In this document: piece by piece, positions 32,799 to 40,238 of the stretch
Position numbering within the stretch: position 1 is the stretch's first letter
Layout of the letters: every line of letters begins with the position of its first letter
From: Corynebacterium aurimucosum
Lineage (GTDB): Bacteria > Actinomycetota > Actinomycetes > Mycobacteriales > Mycobacteriaceae
Direction of reading: 5' to 3'
Assembly (NCBI RefSeq): GCF_030408555.1
Contig: NZ_CP047048.1
Span: forward strand, 124,001 to 188,000
Length of the DNA: 64,000 nucleotides
Made by a program: the position numbers and the translations under genes
The notes under the pieces: generated by a model
Seen by the model: only the letters and a program-made list of their open reading frames with translations
Told to the model about the DNA's origin: nothing
The model's database searches: none

Positions 32799-34082
32799 AT
32801 GACTCACCCTAAGCCGCAGCTTGAGACCGACCTTTCCTTCGACGTGAAGAAGGAGCTGGACCTAAGCGGTCCAGCACAACCGGGAAAGCACGGCCGCACC
32901 GGCGTTATCCATACCCCGCACGGTGACATCCAGACTCCGGCCTTCATCCCGGTGGCCACCAAGGCCACGGTGAAGACGCTGACCCCGGAGCAGATTCGCC
33001 TGACCGGCGCGCAGGCCATCCTGTCCAATGCCTACCACCTTTACCTGCAGCCGGGCCACGGCATCGTGGACGAGGCCGGCGGCGTGGCTGCCTTCGAGAA
33101 CTGGCATGGGCCGACGTACACCGACTCGGGCGGATTCCAGGTCATGTCCCTCGGCGTGGGCTTCAAGAAGGTTTTGGCCATGGACGTGGCGGACCTGACG
33201 GACTCCGATATCCGCGCGGCCAAGAAGGAACGTATGGCGCAGGTGGATGAGGATGGAGTGGATTTTAAGTCCATCATCGACGGCTCCTCCCACCGCTTCA
33301 CCCCAGAGGTCTCCATGCAGATCCAGCATGGCTTGGGCGCGGACATCATGTTCGCCTTCGATGAGCTCACCACGCTCGTAGATACCCGCACCTACCAGGA
33401 GGAATCCGTGGAGCGCACGCGGCGCTGGGCGCAGCGCTGCCTGGATGAGCACGACCGCTTGACGCTTGCCCGCGGCCCGCAGAAGCCGCGCCAGTCCCTG
33501 TGGGGCGTGGTGCAGGGCGCGCAATACGAGGACCTGCGCCGTCAGGCCGCTCGCGGGCTGGTGGAGCTTTCCGATCGCGCCGAGGCGAATGGCCGGCGCG
33601 GCTTCGGTGGCTTCGGCATCGGTGGCGCATTGGAGAAGGAGAATCTCGGCACGATTGTGGGCTGGGTGTGCGATGAGCTGCCCGTCGATAAGCCCCGGCA
33701 CCTGCTGGGTATCTCTGAACCGGATGACATCTTTACCGCCGTTGAGGCTGGTGCCGATACTTTCGACTGTGTGGCGCCGACCCGTCTGGCGCGCCGCGGT
33801 GGCGTCTACACCCTGGACGGACGTCTCAACCTCACCAATGCACGTTTCAAACGGGACTTTGCTGGCGTGGATGAGGAATTCGGCGGTTATGTCTCGGAGA
33901 ACTATTCCCGTGCCTACATCCATCACCTGCTCAAAGCCAAGGAATTCCTGGCGGGAACGCTATGCACCATCCACAACCTAGAGTTCATGATCCGCCTGGT
34001 GGATAACATCCGGGAGTCCATCGACGGCGGTTATTACGAGGCTTATCGCGATGAGTTTATGGGGCGCTATTACGCCAAGTGA
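32799..34082 (+). CDS. tgt: tRNA-guanine transglycosylase, with the zinc cysteines missing
   Basis: A 427-aa TGT that exchanges G34 of tRNAs Asp, Asn, His and Tyr for queuine or its precursor. Core motifs are present: SNAYHLYLQPG, the catalytic-site DSGGFQVMS, VVQGAQYEDLR, GGFGIGGALEKE and the substrate aspartate in FDCVAPTRLARRGG. The zinc motif C-x-C-x-x-C that normally precedes NYSRAYLHHL is instead F361-G-G363-Y-V-S366, so all three cysteines are lost, while the histidine of YSRAYIHHL remains. The fold may be zinc-free. A YhhQ-type transporter and gluQ are in the same window, so salvage of queuine or a precursor is the likely pathway. It ends 13 bp inside the convergent lipoprotein gene. 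Confidence 0.92.
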   Translation: MTHPKPQLETDLSFDVKKELDLSGPAQPGKHGRTGVIHTPHGDIQTPAFIPVATKATVKTLTPEQIRLTGAQAILSNAYHLYLQPGHGIVDEAGGVAAFENWHGPTYTDSGGFQVMSLGVGFKKVLAMDVADLTDSDIRAAKKERMAQVDEDGVDFKSIIDGSSHRFTPEVSMQIQHGLGADIMFAFDELTTLVDTRTYQEESVERTRRWAQRCLDEHDRLTLARGPQKPRQSLWGVVQGAQYEDLRRQAARGLVELSDRAEANGRRGFGGFGIGGALEKENLGTIVGWVCDELPVDKPRHLLGISEPDDIFTAVEAGADTFDCVAPTRLARRGGVYTLDGRLNLTNARFKRDFAGVDEEFGGYVSENYSRAYIHHLLKAKEFLAGTLCTIHNLEFMIRLVDNIRESIDGGYYEAYRDEFMGRYYAK

Positions 34083-34810
34083 CCGGTGACGATGACGTTG
34101 TACTCCAAGTCTGTTGCGCCATCTACCGCACAGGCGATGAGTACGATGCGCCCGGGAACCTCGGTATTCATCAGGTCCGCGTCGCTTCCTAGCTGTTCCT
34201 TGCCCACCAGGAAAGCGTTATCGACAATCCACTCGCGCCCAGCACCGCCCTCGGAGGTCATGCGGATGTGGGAGCCGTTGAGGATGGGCGTCGCAAAGCG
34301 CTGCACCTGCGCCCCGTCGAGGCCCTCCACAGTGGTGGGGTTGCTCAGGTCCACGTCGGCGGTGACCACCTCGGAGAAGGGGTTGAATACCAGTTTCTGC
34401 TGGCCCCACGCATGGCCCAAGACGTAGGTGGTGCCCCGTTCCGCCGTGGCGGGTGACTCATCCCAGTCTTGCACCCAGCGCACCATGGTCTCCTGCGGTC
34501 CGGCCGGGTTGAGGGGCAGGACGAAGGGCATTGAATCGTAGGTCGCGCCCGTGATGGTGGCCGGGCCACCCATCTCAAACGTACCGGTCAGGGCTGGCGC
34601 CGGGCCTTGGTTGAGCGGCGGCGGGGTAGGGGTGGTGCTGGGCGCTGCGCTTGGCGAAGCCCCACTGCTCACCGTCGTAGTTTCCGGTGCCGCGTGGCTC
34701 GTCGTTTCAGGCGACGTGGTGGCTTCCTCTGTACCCGAGCACACCACAAGGTTGAAGGCTGTGGTCAGGCCGAGGATAGGGAGGAGGGAAGTTCGTAGAC
34801 GCTTATGCAT
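34070..34810 (-). CDS. Class-F-sortase-like exported protein (probable lipoprotein)
   Basis: A 246-aa protein. A hydrophobic N-terminus ends in N-L-V-V-C24, a lipobox with an unusual valine at -1. A Ser/Thr/Pro-rich linker (about 25-67) follows, then a sortase-like barrel with the catalytic histidine in TTYVLGHAWG and cysteine in IVLIACAVDG, and the final strand YNVIVTGHL. The arginine usually found beside the last strand is not evident (DLEYNV). Class F sortases are common in Actinobacteria and their substrates are poorly known; no LPXTG-type protein is visible here. Start at ATG 34810, behind GGAAGGA; it overlaps the toxin gene by 8 bp, so it is co-transcribed with the toxin-antitoxin pair. 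Confidence 0.75.
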   Translation of the reverse strand: MHKRLRTSLLPILGLTTAFNLVVCSGTEEATTSPETTSHAAPETTTVSSGASPSAAPSTTPTPPPLNQGPAPALTGTFEMGGPATITGATYDSMPFVLPLNPAGPQETMVRWVQDWDESPATAERGTTYVLGHAWGQQKLVFNPFSEVVTADVDLSNPTTVEGLDGAQVQRFATPILNGSHIRMTSEGGAGREWIVDNAFLVGKEQLGSDADLMNTEVPGRIVLIACAVDGATDLEYNVIVTGHLA

Positions 34811-35087
34811 CGTAGATGTCCTTCCGGTGGCCGATAGCAAATACCTCAACCGTAACTACCTGATCGTGGATGTACGCCAGAATGCGGTAAGAACCGACCC
34901 GATAGCGCCATTCACCTGAACGGTTTGAAGTCAATCCTTTTCCGAGAGCTCGAGGGTCTTCGCAGCCCTCGAGGTTCTTTTGGATCCACGTCACGATGAT
35001 TCGCGCATCGAATCGGTCAAACTTCTTCAGCTGCTTGCGGGCTTTCGAAGTGAATTCGACGTGATATGAAGTGATTCCCTCCGACAT
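34803..35087 (-). CDS. RelE/ParE-family toxin
   Basis: A 94-aa protein with the RelE fold pattern: YHVEFTSKARKQLKKFDRFDARIIVTWI, then GEWRYRVGSYRILAYIHDQVVTVEVFAIGHRKDIYD. The conserved arginines of R-Y-R-V-G-x-Y-R and the terminal H-R-K-x-I-Y-D are present. RelE-type toxins cleave mRNA in the ribosome. It starts 2 bp after the antitoxin gene. RelBE-type pairs are usually autoregulated by the complex. Confidence 0.9.
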   Translation of the reverse strand: MSEGITSYHVEFTSKARKQLKKFDRFDARIIVTWIQKNLEGCEDPRALGKGLTSNRSGEWRYRVGSYRILAYIHDQVVTVEVFAIGHRKDIYDA

Positions 35088-35089
35088 CT

Positions 35090-35299
35090 TTAGAGATCCT
35101 CTAGGACCTCATCAAGGCTAAACCGCTCGCCAGAATCCTCTGCCATTGCTGCGCGCAGTTCCTGAAGGTCGTAGTAGTCCTCGACCCGTTCTAAAAGCGC
35201 TGCTCGGGCAAAATCAGATATCGTCCGGCCCTCAAAGGTAGCTAGATTCCGAACGAGTTCAGCGTCGCTATCATCCATGCGAATTGTCAAAGTAGCCAT
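35090..35299 (-). CDS. RelB-like ribbon-helix-helix antitoxin
   Basis: A 69-aa protein. The N-terminal strand ATLTIRMDDSDAELVRNLATFEGRTISDFARAALLERVEDYYDL is a ribbon-helix-helix DNA-binding unit, and the acidic C-terminus would wrap the toxin. It has a very strong ribosome site (AAGGAGGAG). A perfect 15-bp palindrome lies about 20 bp upstream. Confidence 0.88.
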   Translation of the reverse strand: MATLTIRMDDSDAELVRNLATFEGRTISDFARAALLERVEDYYDLQELRAAMAEDSGERFSLDEVLEDL

Positions 35300-35319
35300 A
35301 TCTCCTCCTTAACCATTGT

Positions 35320-35334
35320 GAATACATTGTATTC
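35320..35334. promoter_or_regulatory. Operator of the toxin-antitoxin operon
   Basis: GAATACATTGTATTC is a perfect 7+1+7 palindrome, 21 bp before the antitoxin start and at promoter distance. It is the expected site for antitoxin autorepression. Confidence 0.7.
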
Positions 35335-35360
35335 TATGGGGAGGGTGAAGGGAAGAGTGA

Positions 35361-35394
35361 AAAATCCCCCTCAGCACAGTGCGTGCCAAGGGGG
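35361..35394 (-). terminator. Terminator of the yhhQ-like gene
   Basis: Read on the minus strand, CCCCCT pairs with AGGGGG around an inner GCAC/GTGC stem and is followed by ATTTTTCAC, 23 bp after the stop. Confidence 0.75.
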
Positions 35395-35417
35395 CGAAAG
35401 TCTGGGATGCGGCGCTG

Positions 35418-36152
35418 CTACTTAGACGGCGTTGTCTTAGGGGTGTTGGCCTCGTCGATAGGCACGTAGTCCTCGCGGCGCTTGACCCAGGAGATAACCA
35501 GGGTGGTCAGCGGAAGCATGATGACCTCGCACGCGGTCTTCCAGAGGAAGCCCACGATGACGTAGTTCAGGAAGCCACTGAAGGAATCGATACCGATGAC
35601 GGGCGCTGCGATGGCGCAGAACAGCAGGGTATCGCCGAATTCGCCGACGACAGTGGAAGTAACAAGGCGGGCAATGAGGCCCTTTTCACCGCTGCGGGCC
35701 TTCATCTTGACCAAGGTGAAGGAGTTGAGCAGCTGGCCTACGACGTAGCCGACGAGGGAAGCTAGCAGGATCTGCGGAACCAGGCCCAGCGTGGCGGCGA
35801 AGGCTTCCTGGCCTTCGTAGAAATCAGCCGCGGGCAGCCAGATTGCAATATAGAAGGAAATTGCGGCTAGAAGCGCCATAGCAAAACCGATATAAACGGC
35901 GCGGCGGGTGGACTTGAAGCCATAGCACTCGGAGAGAACATCGCCCACGATGTAGGCGATGGGGAAGAGGAAGAAGGCGCCGTCGGTGATGAGCGGGCCG
36001 AGCTGGACGCCCTTGGTGGCGTTGATGTTCGAGATGAGGAAGGTAACGACGAACACCGAGACCAGCCACGGGTACAAAGTGGAATGTACCGGGATGAATC
36101 GGATGCTCTCGCCACCGTTTGTGGTGGTTGCGGTTGCCGATTGAGTTGTCAT
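35418..36152 (-). CDS. yhhQ: Queuosine-precursor transporter (YhhQ/QPTR, DUF165 family)
   Basis: A 244-aa membrane protein with about six helices. Family motifs are FLISNINATKGVQLGPLITDGAFFLFPIAYIVGDVLSECYGFKSTRRAVYIGF and, later, KMKARSGEKGLIARLVTSTVVGEFGDTLLFCAIA. YhhQ imports preQ0, preQ1 or queuine. Together with tgt 1.3 kb away it supports salvage of queuine or a precursor; no de novo genes (queC, queD, queE, queF, queA, queG) are seen in this window. Start ATG 36152 (MTTQSATATTT) is preferred; a GTG 18 nt upstream is possible, and neither has a clear ribosome site. I looked for a preQ1 riboswitch upstream and saw none. Confidence 0.88.
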   Translation of the reverse strand: MTTQSATATTTNGGESIRFIPVHSTLYPWLVSVFVVTFLISNINATKGVQLGPLITDGAFFLFPIAYIVGDVLSECYGFKSTRRAVYIGFAMALLAAISFYIAIWLPAADFYEGQEAFAATLGLVPQILLASLVGYVVGQLLNSFTLVKMKARSGEKGLIARLVTSTVVGEFGDTLLFCAIAAPVIGIDSFSGFLNYVIVGFLWKTACEVIMLPLTTLVISWVKRREDYVPIDEANTPKTTPSK

Positions 36153-36170
36153 GGAACAGCATTTTTCCAC

Positions 36171-36593
36171 GAAACTGGAGGAACTAGAAATGGGGAGTTT
36201 GATTCTCCTTCAATGGGGAGCGCTCCCTCACCCGGCTGCTTCCTGAGAAAAGGCAGCGGAACTGGCAGTTTCGGGGGTGCACTTGCGGCACTGTGCCCAT
36301 AAAGATCTACGAAGTGGGCAGAAAAAACGCCTTTAGTATGGCATTCTTTTGCTTGCAACGTTTTCGTATTCCCTGAACGTTTCCTGTCTATTGTGTGCAC
36401 GGTGCGCGCTCGAAGTGATTCGGGCGCGTTCGAATTTCGAAGGCCGTGAAAGACACGTCGTGTCAGGGGGTGCGGCTACCTTGGTTTCTAGTCCTTAGAG
36501 CTGTCCGGCGGATCTTCTACCTTCTGCGTCGCTAGATGGGGGAGGCACCAGGTTCGCCGGTGGCCCAACTTCGTTTAAGGGAAGGTCATCGAT
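36171..36593. other. Intergenic region before the tubulin-like cluster
   Basis: 423 bp between divergent genes. No credible open frame. It contains two tandem odd palindromes near 36429-36464 and probably the promoters of both the yhhQ-like gene and the cluster. A TATTGT-type -10 lies near 36390. Confidence 0.45.
36429..36464. promoter_or_regulatory. Two tandem palindromes upstream of the cluster
   Basis: TTCGAATTTCGAA (36429-36441) and GACACGTCGTGTC (36452-36464) are both perfect 6+1+6 inverted repeats, 10 bp apart and 130-165 bp before the first gene. They may be operators for a cluster regulator not encoded nearby. Confidence 0.4.
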
Positions 36594-37265
36594 ATGACGT
36601 TTGGTTCCCCAGGATCGTCGCCGCAGTTTGGCGGGCGCCCGCCGCAAGGAGCTAATCAGCCAGGTGCAGGTTCCGGGTTCGGCGCGCCCGGTGGGTCTGG
36701 GGGCCCTGGTGGCTTTGGTGCCCCGAATCCGGCGCAGAACCCAGCGCAGAAGCCTTCCCCCGGTGCTGATTTTGGCCAGGGCTCTGGTTTCGGTTCGGCC
36801 CCGGGAAGCGCCGCGGGGACTAACCCAGGTTCGAGTGCAGGCGGCTCCTTTGGCGCGCCGGGCTCGTCTGATGGTTTCGGTGAATCCTCGCCGGCGCCGG
36901 ATTATCGCCGCCAGGTGACAGCACCGACCAGCCCAACGAAGGGGCCGTGGCCGCTGCTCATCGCCGCTGGCGTTTCTGCGGTTATCGCGCTGATCCTGTT
37001 GGTGATCGCACCGCTCATCGCTTCGCCGACACAGACTTTGTTCTTTGTCCTGGCTATCGGTGGATGGCTGCTGGCCGGAATCGTGTCCTTTATTCTCTTG
37101 GGCTTGTACACGCTGAAGAACACGCAGCGCCAAGCCGAGACCTTTTATGTTGAGGACACCACGCAAACCTTGCTCTACCGCATCATCATGGGTGGAAGCT
37201 TTGTTCTTGTCATTGTTGCTGCGGTGGAAATCGCCTTCTACGTAGGAAAGGCGGTTGGCGCCTAA
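36594..37265 (+). CDS. FG/PG-rich three-helix membrane protein (cluster gene 1)
   Basis: A 223-aa protein. Residues 1-110 are low complexity, rich in G, P, S and Q with FG/GF steps (GFGAPGGSGGPGGFGAPNP). Three membrane helices follow at about 118-143, 147-173 and 198-220. It starts MTFGSP and has PAPDYR and PWPLLIAA before helix 1, features shared with the last cluster gene at 52870. A good ribosome site (AAGGGAAGG) precedes it, and its stop overlaps the next start (TAATG). No family recognised. It probably anchors or organises the complex at the membrane. Confidence 0.78.
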   Translation: MTFGSPGSSPQFGGRPPQGANQPGAGSGFGAPGGSGGPGGFGAPNPAQNPAQKPSPGADFGQGSGFGSAPGSAAGTNPGSSAGGSFGAPGSSDGFGESSPAPDYRRQVTAPTSPTKGPWPLLIAAGVSAVIALILLVIAPLIASPTQTLFFVLAIGGWLLAGIVSFILLGLYTLKNTQRQAETFYVEDTTQTLLYRIIMGGSFVLVIVAAVEIAFYVGKAVGA

Positions 37266-40168
37266 TGAAGAAGTTCACTCGAGTTCTTGCCCTATCCGCG
37301 GCGATGACAATCGCTGGCTTCGGTGGCAGCCTGGGAGCGGTAGCGCAGGACGCTCCGCCGCCACCTCCAGAAGCTCCTGAAGCCCCAGAAGCTCAGCCGG
37401 AGGAACGCCCTGAGGGAATCGGTTCCGAATCCTCGCTCTCTGAGGTATCGCAAAAGAACTTGTCCGATTTCGGCTCCTGTATTGCCAGCGAGAAATCTGC
37501 AGACCTGCTTTTCGTTCTTGACCAATCAGCGTCTTTGGTGGGGTATGAGGGCTCGCAGCCGACGGATGCCGATGCTTTCCGCGTCGATGCCACGGCGGAC
37601 ATCGTAAAGCAGCTGGCCAACCTCGGTGAAGACAATGGCGCAGACATCAACGTGAAACTCGCTGGCTTCGGCTCTGACTACTACAGCGATCCGGCCGAGT
37701 ACGGCGGATGGACCAACGTCTCCGGTAACGGCGATGCCCTGCAGGGTGAACTGGATAAATTCCGCAAGGAGGACCGCGTTGCGGATCTAGAGACCAACTA
37801 TGGCGCGGCCTACAAAGGCGCGTTGAAGGAACTCGCTTCTCACCAAGGCAGTAGCTGCCGCGGCATCGTGTTCTTTACCGACGGTAAGTACTACACCGAC
37901 GCCGAGGCCAACGATCTTCAGGGCGCGCAGGATAAGTTGTGTGAGGTCAATTCCTCTGTCACCGCGTTCCGTAACTCCAATATCCGTCTCTTTAACGTGG
38001 GCCTCGTGCCAGCTGCGGAAGCCCAGGATCAGGTCCGCCAGCTCACCCGCATGGCGGAGGGCGAAGACTGCGGCCAGGGTGCCCCGAACGGTGCATTCTT
38101 TGACGCGGGTGAGGACCCAGCAGCGCTGTTCGCAGCCTTCCGTAACCTCATCCCCACCTCAGGTGGTGTGACCAAGGACGGCAACTTCAAAGACCAGTTT
38201 GATTTCGTCCTCGATAACTCCGTGTCCCCTGTGCGCTTGTCGGCGGTGCCGAAGAATTCGGTGGATGAAGGCGAGCTCATCCCAACGTTGACTGGTCCCG
38301 ATGGCGAAACCGTGGAGCTCAAGCCGGATACCGCCAGCGTCGCCGGCGCGAAGGTTTCCGTAACGGAGAACAACAAGCTGCCGGGCATGGTTGATATCGC
38401 CATGGAAAAGGACGGCGATGCCTGGGCAGGCGCGTGGACTTTTGGGTACAAGGTGGCTGAGGGCACGGAAGGCGAGTACCTCGCATCCGTCGTCATGGTG
38501 CCGGGCCTCAACCTAGACCTCAAGACCGAAGATGGGGCCAAGGTAGAAGGCGGCATCAACTCTGACCAGATCCTGAAGGGACAGTTGGTCGATGGCAAGG
38601 GCGAGCCGCGTGCACTAGAGGGTGAGGGAACCCTGTATGCGGAGTTCGTACCAGAGGACGGCTCCCCGGTCACCCTCGTGGAGAATGCGCCGATCACTGA
38701 TGGGCAGCAGGTAGATATTCCGCTGGAGAAGGTGGAAAATGCAGCATCTGGTCAGCTCGTCACCCGCGTGGAGATCACCACTAAGGACACCGGTGAGCGT
38801 CCGGGCTCGAAGCTGGATCCCATCAATGCAGAAACGCCGTTGACCGTTACCCCGGTCAATATGCCAACGGTGGGCTCAGCACAGACGATCACCATGACGG
38901 AGAAAGAGATTACTGTCGACGTCCCCGTGACCGGCCCCGGCAAGGTGTGGGTAGCGGACCAGACCATTGATTCTGAGGGCGGAATGCTTCCCGCAGGAGT
39001 TCCTTCCGTTGCAGTAAGCTCTCAGCACAACTCGGAAGATTCCGCGCTCGAGCTTGCCAAGGATGAGAAGGCGACCATCCCGGTAACCCTCAGCGTGGAA
39101 GAGATGGCGGATGGCCCGCTGCGTATGGAGCCGGTCATTAACCTGCAATCTGCTGAGGATAACCAGCAAATGGAGCTGCCGCTGACGCTGCAGGGTTCCA
39201 TGACTGCACCATTGAGCAAGTCTGCTTTCGGCCTCTCCTTTGTCCTGGCGGTACTGCTAGCACTGCTGATTCCGCTGGCCATTCTGTACTTCATGAAGTG
39301 GTTTAGCGGCCGCATTCCGGAAAAGCCCCGCATGTTTGCGAAGACCATCCCGGTACGCCGTGATGGTGCGAACCTCGTGCGTACCGATACTGGCCGCCCG
39401 TTTGCGGTGTCTAAGGATGAGTTCCAGGGTGCCGTTCCGGTGGAAACCTCTGCGCGTTCTGCGCGCTTGGGCAGCAACGATGCCAAGGTAAAGATGGGGT
39501 TGAGCCCCTTCACTGCGGCCCACGTGGAGGTCCAGCGCGATGGCACTATTTCCGGCAAGGGTAAGAAGTCCGGTTACCGGGCAGTGTTGCCACTTGCGGT
39601 GCAGAACACGTGGTTCTTCATTGGCAACAAGAAGGACCGCGATTCCGGCGAGATTGTCATGACCATCGATACGCTGGCCCAGGCCAGCGCGTATGACGAG
39701 ATGTCGAAGGACATCAGCCGCCAGGCTCTGCAGCTCTTTGACCAGGTCGAATTCCCTGCCGAGAAGCCCGACAAGGCACAGACACCGCCGCAGTCCGGCC
39801 ATCCGGGGCAGCCGGTCCAACAGAACCAGCCTGGCTTCCAGCCGCCGAGCGGTCCGCCGCCGCAACTCGCCCCGCAGCAGGGTGCTCAGCAACCTGGGGC
39901 TCCCCGCCCTGGTGGGCAGCAACAGGCACCGCAACCCGGTGGTTTCGGCCCGTCCCAGCCTTCGGGCCCATCACCGCAGAGCCAGCCAGGTCGCGCTGCT
40001 GAGCCGGGGCGCCCCGGCTTCGGTGGAGCACCAAACTTTGGTGGTGGATCCGGTTTCGGCGGCGGCCCGAGCTTTGGCCAACCTGGCCAGCAGCGCCCAG
40101 ACAATCCTGGTAACCCTGGTAATAACGGCGGCTGGCCCCCAGCCCCGGGATTCGGCTCCCAGGGCTAA
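37265..40168 (+). CDS. Exported vWA-domain protein with C-terminal membrane anchor (cluster gene 2)
   Basis: A 967-aa protein. It has a signal peptide (about 1-28) and a proline-rich link (PPPPPEAPEAPEA), then a von Willebrand A domain with MIDAS D86-x-S88-x-S90 (LLFVLDQSASLVG), a later threonine/serine loop and FFTDGKYYTD strand, and several cysteines (72, about 198 and beyond) that fit disulfides outside the cell. Beta-rich domains follow up to about 650. One helix lies at about 657-680, then a cytosolic part of about 160 residues with basic start, and a G/P/Q/F-rich tail (about 845-967). vWA domains mediate metal-dependent adhesion or assembly. Topology outside-in suggests it links an external ligand to the cytosolic tubulin-like protein. 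Confidence 0.83.
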   Translation: MKKFTRVLALSAAMTIAGFGGSLGAVAQDAPPPPPEAPEAPEAQPEERPEGIGSESSLSEVSQKNLSDFGSCIASEKSADLLFVLDQSASLVGYEGSQPTDADAFRVDATADIVKQLANLGEDNGADINVKLAGFGSDYYSDPAEYGGWTNVSGNGDALQGELDKFRKEDRVADLETNYGAAYKGALKELASHQGSSCRGIVFFTDGKYYTDAEANDLQGAQDKLCEVNSSVTAFRNSNIRLFNVGLVPAAEAQDQVRQLTRMAEGEDCGQGAPNGAFFDAGEDPAALFAAFRNLIPTSGGVTKDGNFKDQFDFVLDNSVSPVRLSAVPKNSVDEGELIPTLTGPDGETVELKPDTASVAGAKVSVTENNKLPGMVDIAMEKDGDAWAGAWTFGYKVAEGTEGEYLASVVMVPGLNLDLKTEDGAKVEGGINSDQILKGQLVDGKGEPRALEGEGTLYAEFVPEDGSPVTLVENAPITDGQQVDIPLEKVENAASGQLVTRVEITTKDTGERPGSKLDPINAETPLTVTPVNMPTVGSAQTITMTEKEITVDVPVTGPGKVWVADQTIDSEGGMLPAGVPSVAVSSQHNSEDSALELAKDEKATIPVTLSVEEMADGPLRMEPVINLQSAEDNQQMELPLTLQGSMTAPLSKSAFGLSFVLAVLLALLIPLAILYFMKWFSGRIPEKPRMFAKTIPVRRDGANLVRTDTGRPFAVSKDEFQGAVPVETSARSARLGSNDAKVKMGLSPFTAAHVEVQRDGTISGKGKKSGYRAVLPLAVQNTWFFIGNKKDRDSGEIVMTIDTLAQASAYDEMSKDISRQALQLFDQVEFPAEKPDKAQTPPQSGHPGQPVQQNQPGFQPPSGPPPQLAPQQGAQQPGAPRPGGQQQAPQPGGFGPSQPSGPSPQSQPGRAAEPGRPGFGGAPNFGGGSGFGGGPSFGQPGQQRPDNPGNPGNNGGWPPAPGFGSQG

Positions 40169-40238
40169 GCCGGTTGAATAGCACACAACAGCCATAAACA
40201 GCACAGAAGCGAACCTCCCCTTCGAAAGGTAGTTAAAG

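Noticed and set aside
36153..36593. preQ1 riboswitch before the yhhQ-like gene
   Set aside because: I could not find the short stem with the A-rich pseudoknot tail near the start; absence by eye is not proof.
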